From Terebella lapidaria (Eukaryota; Annelida; Polychaeta; Terebellida; Terebellidae): a stretch of DNA of 64,000 bases. The position numbers were made by a program, and so were the translations under genes. The DNA is taken from NCBI GenBank assembly GCA_949152475.1, contig OX424559.1:35509119-35573118 (forward strand). The letters run 5' to 3'. The first letter of the stretch is position 1. Every line of letters starts with the position of its first letter. The notes beneath the pieces were generated by a model. That model was not told where the DNA came from and did no database searches. It saw nothing but the letters and a program-made list of their open reading frames with translations. This document shows positions 57,794 through 64,000 of this stretch, one piece after another.

Positions 57794-58360
57794 TTAATAG
57801 TATACTAGTACAGCATGAAGAACGTTTGGATAGGACTTCTTTATGTGGCGAACTGTAGACTCGATCATTTCCATCTCAAGCTTCACTGAAAACTTTGAAG
57901 CCGCCCTAGAATTTCCGTTGTCGCATGCATAGCGCATGATTTTTAGTGTCGTCTGTTCGTCAATGGTATTGTACGAACATCGTTTCCTACCAGCAGCAGA
58001 TGATATGTTTTCTACCTCTGGCGCAAGCTTATTTACTTCTTCATGATGTTCTGGGTAGTTTCTGCATGTTGAAGGTCCAACTCGTTGGAGAAAAAAAACA
58101 AGTGATTTGCTTGCTTCGAGAATTTCTTTGCAGTTTGCTGCGCGCCATTTTGTCTTCAGACGCGGGAAGTTCAACGTTACGCCTCTCTTTGGAGAGCTCC
58201 AAAGGTGTGCACGATCGATCCATATCCAAGACAACGTTCGAGGGAAAAATAAGAAATATTTGCGACAACTAATTTTCGCGACTTTTTGGTCTGCAAAATT
58301 CGCGAAATAAATCGTCGCGAAAAAATTTACAGTACTCATAGGTTGACATCGGGCGTACAA
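57794..58360 (-). pseudogene. Transposase-type HTH DNA-binding fragment
   Basis: 188-codon frame. The C-terminal part GRKRCSYNTIDEQ...LKIMRYACDNGNSRAASKFS...IESTVRHIKKSY matches the helix-turn-helix seen at the N-terminus of pogo/Tigger-like transposase relatives in marine invertebrates (pattern: YA-NGN-AA-KFS-STVR-IKK-Y). The N-terminal part reads through TTTCGCGA-type repeat sequence (58255-58320) and is probably not genuine. It stops right after the HTH; no DDE catalytic domain follows. It lies between PLE ORF2 and the left direct repeat. Confidence 0.5.
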
Positions 58361-58821
58361 CTCGCTTAACGGGTGTCACGCGTGTTTCGCCCGAAGTGCC
58401 TAGATCATGGGATCACGTGACAATATTTGATCCAGAAAGGCTACTCTCGCGTTCACGATCAGAATCCTCACCTGGGTCAGGGTTTGCGAAGTAAAAGTAA
58501 ATTCCAAAATGGCTACTCCGCCCGAAATGAGGTGAGTCGTTCTTTCAGTGTATTCCAGATATTGACCCACAGATTTACTTTGGCTGCAGTAAATAGTCGT
58601 CAAAGCAATTGTGTTAAATTTAAACCACGTTTAATGTTCCCATGTGAACTTTAAGTTGTGCTAAACAGCAAATATGCTTGTTGACGCGACAGCAGAATGT
58701 GCGATAATGTATGTTTTGGAGAGTATAAAAAATGCACTGGCACAAGATAATTGTAAGAGTAACACATAACATAAAACAGCAATAAAAATTCAATGAGCGA
58801 CATTGAACAAATTTTGTTGGA

Positions 58822-61134
58822 TTATTTAAGTTTGCTTCTGACTAAAAGTTCTTTAAGATTTTGATGCTTCTTGTAAGCTGTTGCTATTTTAATATCACCA
58901 TCAGTATTTTTGTTGAGTTGTTTCATATGCTTTTTAACAATTTGGGCTGAAAGAGTACCTGTTTTTGAGAAGGGTACTATATACACCATGTCGAATTTAT
59001 TTTTACTTTTGTTCAAAGGGTCATACTTTGTAAATTTTTGAACGTTGAGGCCATGAGGTTCGAAAGTGCCTAGAGTATCAATCCAACAATATTCCCTTTC
59101 AAGTCGCCATTGTTTGTTTAAAAGTTCATCACCAAGATCGGAAACCTGTTCAATTGGTAAAAGAGAAAAACATTCAATGGAAAATTCAGTTTTGCTGTGA
59201 AATTTAGATAGATGACTGTATAATGCATTTTCCTCATTGCAGCTAGTTATTGCAGCACGGTGACGATTGTTTCTGAATTTGAGTGATTTACCGGTTTCAC
59301 CTACATATTGTTTTTCGCAAAGCTTACAAGTGTATAGATAAATTATATTTTCTGAGTTGCAATCCAAAGCTGAGTTGATTGAGTAGGTCTGTTCAAAAAC
59401 TGATCCCGAGAAATTTTGACAATTTGGAACTAAATGACATGTCTGACATTGTCTAGAATTACAAGGTTTTGAGCCAGACGAGCTGGAAGTGGGCAATTGA
59501 AAATCAGCACCTAGTCTTTCCTCACTGTTCAAAATTCTCAATGTTTCATTCTTGATTTTGCGAAGCCAACGTTTTGAATAGTTACGTTTCGAAAGTGCCT
59601 TGAATAATATTTGACAAGCTGATTCAACATCATCTGGATATGAGCAAATTTGGAAAAATCGAAAAACTTGGGACTTGATTAGTCCTTTATAAGTGTGTTT
59701 TGGATGAAAAGAGAGCTTATGCAACAAGTGATGAGTATCCGTTGGCTTGAAGAAAACTTTTGCTTCTAATGTGTTTTCTTTGCTCCTGAACAAAGTAGTA
59801 TCCAAAAAATTAACTGAATCAGTACTAATTTCAGCTTTGAAGTTGATTGATGCCCTATGAGAATTGAAAATTTCGAGAAACTGGTGAAATTTGGAAATGC
59901 CATGTGGCCAAATGAGGAAAATGTCATCTAAATACCTATAATAGCAATCTGGTTTGAATGGACACTTTTGTAAAGCTTGCTTTTCAAATTCAGCCATATA
60001 AATATCTGCATAATGAGGTGCATATTTCTGACCCATGGCTGTGCCTGAAACTTGTAGGAATGTCTTACCGTCAAATTCAAAGTCATTACATTTAAGTGAA
60101 ATTTCCAATAATTCTATTATACCTTTGAATAGTTCATTGTTTGCCAAAGTCGGGAATGCATTTTTAATTGCTTGGATACCTTCTTCATGATTTATATTAG
60201 TATACATACTTTCAACATCTAAAGTGATTAGTAAAGAATTTGGATCTAGTTCAAGCCCTCTAACTTTATCTAAAAAGTCATACGTGTTTTTTATATATGA
60301 CGGATGCTTATTTGCTTGATCTTTTATATATGAATCAATATACATAGCTACTTTTTCAGATTCACTGCTGCAGTCCGAAACAATTGGGCGCCCTGGAGGC
60401 ATTACATTTGGAATTGGCCAGGAGTCTTTGGGTTTATGAATTTTAGGTAGCATATAAAATCTTCTTTGACGAGGGCGTTCTGGTGGTAAAAGAAATTGGA
60501 ATACTTTTTCAGAAAGGCATCCAGAATTGCGTAATCCTTTTAAAATTTTTGTTATTTTTGCTGAATTTTCTAGGTAAAGAGGAGTGTCAATTTCTCTGTA
60601 ATGAGCTGGATTGTATAATTGACGAAAGCCTTCATTAATATAATTTTGCCTATCCATAATTACGACTGCACTACCTTTATCTGCTTTTTTAATTACCAAG
60701 TCTACGTTATTTTGTAAATTCTTTATAGTTTTATATTCCATTTTTGTTAGGTTTTTGGTTTCTGGTTGAATTTTCAAGTTTTCAATTTCCTTAGATATTG
60801 CCGAAATGCAATCTAAAACGGGCTTGTCAATCATGGAACTCGGTGGAGTCCAGGTAGATTTTGGAGTGAATTTTGATCTATTTGTGAATGAATTTGGACG
60901 GTGAGAAAAATAATTTTGAAGTTTGAGTTTTCTACCAAAATCTTGCACAGCTTGTTTAATTGGATCCAATGTTATTTTGGGTGTGGGAACAAATGTCAAA
61001 CCACGATTTAGAAGAGCGATTTGTGTGTCCGAAAGTGTAAATTTGGAAAGGTTTACAACATTATTAGTCGTACTGGAGTTCGGTGGACTCTCAGAATGAT
61101 TTAGTTTAAATGACTGAGCCAGAATTTCAACATT
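58822..61134 (-). CDS. PLE ORF2: reverse transcriptase with GIY-YIG endonuclease
   Basis: The frame is open from 61134, has no ATG before the RT, and its N-terminus (LSDTQIALLNRGLTFVPTPK) is the conserved PLE N-terminal motif. Numbered from the TTG at 60999 (725 residues): MLPKIHKP (183-190), GRPIVSD (203-209), LITLDVESMYTNI (motif A, Asp261), GTAMGQKYAP (motif B, 319-328), YLDDIF (motif C, 356-361) and FLDT (399-402). The zinc-type CNSRQCQTC follows (513-521), then GIY-YIG with YLYTC (554-558), YVGETG (565-570), a conserved NRHR block (578-581) and the Glu-containing WRLEREYCW. All catalytic residues are present. It copies element RNA by target-primed reverse transcription after nicking. It is probably made as a -1 frameshift fusion to ORF1. 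Confidence 0.92.
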   Translation of the reverse strand, partial: NVEILAQSFKLNHSESPPNSSTTNNVVNLSKFTLSDTQIALLNRGLTFVPTPKITLDPIKQAVQDFGRKLKLQNYFSHRPNSFTNRSKFTPKSTWTPPSSMIDKPVLDCISAISKEIENLKIQPETKNLTKMEYKTIKNLQNNVDLVIKKADKGSAVVIMDRQNYINEGFRQLYNPAHYREIDTPLYLENSAKITKILKGLRNSGCLSEKVFQFLLPPERPRQRRFYMLPKIHKPKDSWPIPNVMPPGRPIVSDCSSESEKVAMYIDSYIKDQANKHPSYIKNTYDFLDKVRGLELDPNSLLITLDVESMYTNINHEEGIQAIKNAFPTLANNELFKGIIELLEISLKCNDFEFDGKTFLQVSGTAMGQKYAPHYADIYMAEFEKQALQKCPFKPDCYYRYLDDIFLIWPHGISKFHQFLEIFNSHRASINFKAEISTDSVNFLDTTLFRSKENTLEAKVFFKPTDTHHLLHKLSFHPKHTYKGLIKSQVFRFFQICSYPDDVESACQILFKALSKRNYSKRWLRKIKNETLRILNSEERLGADFQLPTSSSSGSKPCNSRQCQTCHLVPNCQNFSGSVFEQTYSINSALDCNSENIIYLYTCKLCEKQYVGETGKSLKFRNNRHRAAITSCNEENALYSHLSKFHSKTEFSIECFSLLPIEQVSDLGDELLNKQWRLEREYCWIDTLGTFEPHGLNVQKFTKYDPLNKSKNKFDMVYIVPFSKTGTLSAQIVKKHMKQLNKNTDGDIKIATAYKKHQNLKELLVRSKLK
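61073..61110 (-). promoter_or_regulatory. Predicted -1 ribosomal frameshift signal
   Basis: On the minus strand ORF1 ends CAT TTA AAC TAA. T-TTA-AAC is the canonical X-XXY-YYZ heptamer in the ORF1 frame (61110-61104), one codon before the stop. Shifting -1 enters the ORF2 frame (TTT AAA CTA AAT), which is then open to 58822. Nine nt downstream is a 7-bp stem with one bulged A (CTGAGAGT / ACTCCAG, loop CCACCGA; 61094-61073). ORF2 has no nearby ATG. Termination-reinitiation is the main alternative. Confidence 0.65.
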
Positions 61135-62783
61135 TCATTGGCCGTTTGTTCAGTCCAATGAATGTTATCTGTCTGTGTAGAAAACTTGATTGGATCCAAC
61201 TGTTTAACAACTGTGAGATTGCTGAAACGTGAACTCATGTCATCCAAAGCCCTGTTAATCATATCCAAGTTGCGTTTCTCTACAGACGGAAGATTGTCTG
61301 AGTAGTTAATTTTTGGAATGAGAATTTTGGAGTGGGGGAAGATTCGGAAAGCACTGCTGAGCATATTCCTCAGTTCTGGAATTGAAGTAACACTTGGTTT
61401 GGAGCTTCGATTGTTCAGGCCTACACTTAAGATTAAGTTTTGGGGGGCATCAAATGATTTTTTACAGGCCGTGAACATCATTCTTAGATGGTTGAACAAC
61501 GCTCCAGGATAAGACACAACTTGGATATCACTGACAGGGGATTTGGTGATGCGAGAAAGGTTAGAAGAGCCGAGGATGACAGTGGAGGAGGTTAGTTTAG
61601 GAAGGGCCCAAAGAGTTTTGGGTCCTCTGATAGTGGAAGGAGAGACATGGAAAGTGGTGTTAGGAGAGTTTTTAGGAGAGACAAAGCGAGTGCGTTTGCC
61701 TTTGGGTAGAGAGGTGGGTGAGAGTTCAGGAGAAGAAGGAGAGCGCGGACGCCGTTTGGGCGTGGCACTAAGGCGGTTATCAGGAGAAGAGCGAGAGAGA
61801 GGTGGCCAATCATCAGATGATGATAGACAAGGAGGGTTAGAGAGGGTATCAAGGAGTTGGAAGCGGTTAGAAGTGGACACAGAGGGAGGGGTGTTATTTG
61901 AAGATGGAGGTGAAGAGCGAGAGGGTTTAGGATTGTTAGTAGGAGAGTTGGCACGTTTTAGGTCCATTAGGAGGCGGCCAAAGAAGTTAGAGCCTTGACC
62001 ATGACGGTTAACACCCCAGTGGCTGTCAGGAACTGGATGGACAATGTGACACCCTTCAGGAAGACCCATCAGAGTGTCACGGAACAATTTGCAAGAATTA
62101 AACTTAACTTGAAGAAGTTGACGCATGATTCCATTTTTACTTTTATGCCAGAATGGGGACAGGCTAGGAATTTCACTAGCCAAACGTTTGGCCACTCCTG
62201 CATGGGGAGCCCTGAGGATCCGATTGGCTAGGTGTTGACAGTCATGGTACCGGGCTTTGTGATACTGATAGATGTGCTCAAGGCTAGGGAATCTCATACC
62301 ACGATAGGATATATTACATGGGAAGAAATTACTAAGTGGGTGTTTGTGACCTTTTACCTCGCAAGTCTGAGGTTTTGATTGAGAGTTAGAATTTGGAATA
62401 GGGGAATTTGGAAGAGTAGAGGTTTTGAATTTCTGGATGGTGGAAGCCTGAAGTTTTTTGCCGAAATGAGATTTAGCCTGCTGAATGACGAGAGCTACCG
62501 AATTTGCAATGTCCGAATCTGATAAACCTAAAGAGGAAATGTGGGCCAAAAGGTTTTGAATTGAGCTCTCATAGTGTTCCACCAAATGTTTGGTCACGTT
62601 TTGTACCCAATTTTGATTAATTTTGGAGATTTTTTGTTTGATTAGGGGACCAGAACAAGCAGGTTTAATGAAGTCATCCAGGTGTTGTTGTTTTTTACTG
62701 AAAGCCCTGGTGACTTGGTAGTAGTATCTAGGTCGGAGGCCCACTACCTCGCAGGGGGCGTGGCAGCACCTTGGCCTGATCAT
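61101..62783 (-). CDS. PLE ORF1: NADAR (YbiA-like) plus SGNH hydrolase protein
   Basis: 560 residues. Residues 1-22 are encoded in the flanking direct repeat, and no other Met precedes the first domain, so the true start is uncertain. Residues ~145-277 form a NADAR domain: HPLSNFFPCNISYRGMRFPS, then LEHIYQYHKA with the catalytic-type Glu169, and near the end DSHWGVNRHGQGSNFFGRLL. The NADAR family includes N-glycosidases acting on ADP-ribose or riboflavin-pathway compounds. A Ser/Pro-rich, basic linker (~280-390, with PKRRPR and KGKRTRF) follows. Residues ~400-558 are SGNH-hydrolase-like: VILGSSNLSRI (nucleophile Ser), SYPGA, SVGLNN, and DNIHWT (DxxH). The ORF ends with TTTAAAC directly before the stop, where ORF2 takes over in the -1 frame. 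What NADAR does for the element is unknown; processing ADP-ribose or NAD-derived marks on nucleic acid or host defence factors is a guess. Confidence 0.85.
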   Translation of the reverse strand: MIRPRCCHAPCEVVGLRPRYYYQVTRAFSKKQQHLDDFIKPACSGPLIKQKISKINQNWVQNVTKHLVEHYESSIQNLLAHISSLGLSDSDIANSVALVIQQAKSHFGKKLQASTIQKFKTSTLPNSPIPNSNSQSKPQTCEVKGHKHPLSNFFPCNISYRGMRFPSLEHIYQYHKARYHDCQHLANRILRAPHAGVAKRLASEIPSLSPFWHKSKNGIMRQLLQVKFNSCKLFRDTLMGLPEGCHIVHPVPDSHWGVNRHGQGSNFFGRLLMDLKRANSPTNNPKPSRSSPPSSNNTPPSVSTSNRFQLLDTLSNPPCLSSSDDWPPLSRSSPDNRLSATPKRRPRSPSSPELSPTSLPKGKRTRFVSPKNSPNTTFHVSPSTIRGPKTLWALPKLTSSTVILGSSNLSRITKSPVSDIQVVSYPGALFNHLRMMFTACKKSFDAPQNLILSVGLNNRSSKPSVTSIPELRNMLSSAFRIFPHSKILIPKINYSDNLPSVEKRNLDMINRALDDMSSRFSNLTVVKQLDPIKFSTQTDNIHWTEQTANEMLKFWLSHLN

Positions 62784-64000
62784 GGGGCCGACCCGGCCTC
62801 ACTGGACACATTACTACCTGCGAGTAAGCATACTGGCCACCTCACGCGGGAGGCCATCGATCAGTGCCTAGTGTAGAGCCTGTGAGAAAGTGGGCGTGGT
62901 TCAGGCCTTTCGGATCACCATAGTGATGTCATGCACCTGCTCCACCCTCACGCTGAGGCACAGCAAGCCACCGACATCAGACACCTGGGCTCATCCACCT
63001 CAGTGGGCCAAGACTGCTCAACGCACAGGCTATGGATCTCCATAATGGAAAGTAGCTTGGTCCAGGCACGTCTGGATTTACGTGGGATGTGTTCCGTGCG
63101 CTAGGGCGCGATCTACGCCAGGTGGAGTTTAAGCGTGAGGAGGTTAGGAGGTCCCTGGATGTCGAAAGGAATCTTCAAGTCACTGAACAGCGACAGTGGC
63201 AAGCCGACCGCGATGTTATGCAGAGGCAGATTATTGCCCCACAGAAGGAAGATGCCACAGAAGGAAGCTACCTTACCAATTTGCGTGCCCTGAGTAACCG
63301 GCAGACTCACAAGGTCTACGAGCATGTCTTACAAGTCTAGAGCTCAAGACCCGAGAAACTGGGCGACTAACCTAATATAATATATTGTATGTCACTAATG
63401 CGTGCCAGTTTTGTTCACTGTTTTCATTCTGAGGATTTGATATAAAATCCGTCCTTCAGATTTCTCGTGTTTGTCAAGTTTGTTCACAGGCGTAAAATAT
63501 TGCGGATTCGTGTACGTCGTACCACCTCACACACGAGATCAGAGCTAGGTCCAAAAGGACCTCAGATACTTTTTGATCATCAACGTTCTGCTACGCCTGG
63601 GGCGAATCTGGCTATCTAACAGCTTGATAGCAAGTTTCTCGGGCGAGTCCAAAACTTAGCCATAAAAAATTGAATACACAACGAGAGGGGTTTGAAACTA
63701 TTCAACTGAGAAAACCCCTACCATAACCCAAAATTCCTAAGATGGAAAAGTAGCGTGAACTATTCTATATCTGGCCTAAAAAGGGGTTAATGTAAGTATC
63801 AATCTAATACCACCAATAAATTAAGATTTTAAGTTGATGCTAAAACGCTACATTTCTATTCCTATATGCACGTTTGCTATTGTCATCATTAAAATCTTAT
63901 TCGGTGGTAATGGGTTGATATTTACATTCAATGTAATTTGGGGAAGTCAATCAATATCCTTATTGCACTCTAGTTCTTATTGTACTGGCCCTTATTCGTT
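62720..64000. repeat. Long direct repeat, right copy (cut by window end)
   Basis: Pairs with 56316-57596. It contains the second copy of the charged ORF (63089-63340) and of the palindromic mini-element (63789-63928). Its left edge is a sharp junction with PLE sequence, where ORF1 reads through into the repeat. Confidence 0.95.
63089..63340 (+). CDS. Second copy of the small charged ORF
   Basis: Identical translation to the ORF at 56685-56936, as expected from the direct repeat. Function unknown; coding status doubtful. Confidence 0.25.
   Translation: MFRALGRDLRQVEFKREEVRRSLDVERNLQVTEQRQWQADRDVMQRQIIAPQKEDATEGSYLTNLRALSNRQTHKVYEHVLQV

Larger units (their letters stand above)
58822..62719 (-). 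mobile_element. Penelope-like element with NADAR-SGNH ORF1
   Basis: Two intact ORFs on the minus strand, ORF1 (62783-61101) and ORF2 (open 61134-58822), overlapping by 34 nt in the -1 register. ORF2 has the PLE-specific combination of RT and C-terminal GIY-YIG endonuclease. ORF1 carries NADAR and SGNH hydrolase domains. The sequence from 62720 onward is the second copy of a long direct repeat whose first copy ends the unit at 56316, so the element may be one unit of a head-to-tail array (unit 6404 bp, with a ~2.5-kb 3' region). Intact ORFs argue for a recent insertion. Confidence 0.88.

Overview
The window is eukaryotic, AT-rich and dominated by repeats. It most likely comes from a marine invertebrate; a lophotrochozoan such as a mollusc or brachiopod is my inference. 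The reasons are GT-AG introns in the one host gene, degraded Gypsy and CR1-like retroelements, a Penelope-like element, TTAA-flanked MITEs, and many short interspersed and foldback repeats. There are no operons, and no rRNA or tRNA gene was recognised.

Layout. 1-3530 is a minisatellite built on GTAGCA-type hexamers. 5206-7542 (-) is a 5' half Gypsy element (LTR, gag, protease) and 8880-11556 (+) is a broken Gypsy pol (protease end, RT, RNase H, integrase). 13221-16791 (-) is a decayed CR1-like LINE whose first ORF has an SGNH-hydrolase domain and which is interrupted by a TTAA-flanked MITE. 18181-19009 (+) is another LINE tail, followed by ~130-bp repeats rich in nuclear-receptor half sites (second copy at 29310-30200). 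20126-33800 holds mostly noncoding repeats: an AT-rich foldback array, a 359-bp tandem family and a truncated MITE.

The only host gene I can assemble runs on the minus strand from 49043 to 33801. Thirteen exons encode a secreted PhoPQ-related/AprA-like (autocrine proliferation repressor A) protein. Its introns are filled with repeats, including a solo LTR at 36618-37965. The exon expected to carry the catalytic histidine was not found.

The most striking locus is 56316-64000. A Penelope-like element (PLE) on the minus strand has two intact ORFs. ORF1 joins a NADAR (YbiA-like N-glycosidase) domain to an SGNH hydrolase domain. ORF2 is a reverse transcriptase with a C-terminal GIY-YIG endonuclease. 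ORF2 lies in the -1 frame relative to ORF1, has no upstream ATG, and the two overlap at a canonical TTTAAAC slippery heptamer directly before the ORF1 stop, with a small hairpin 9 nt downstream. This suggests one NADAR-SGNH-RT-GIY-YIG polyprotein made by programmed -1 frameshifting. The element is flanked by near-identical direct repeats of at least 1281 bp, which suggests a head-to-tail tandem arrangement or PLE pseudo-LTRs.
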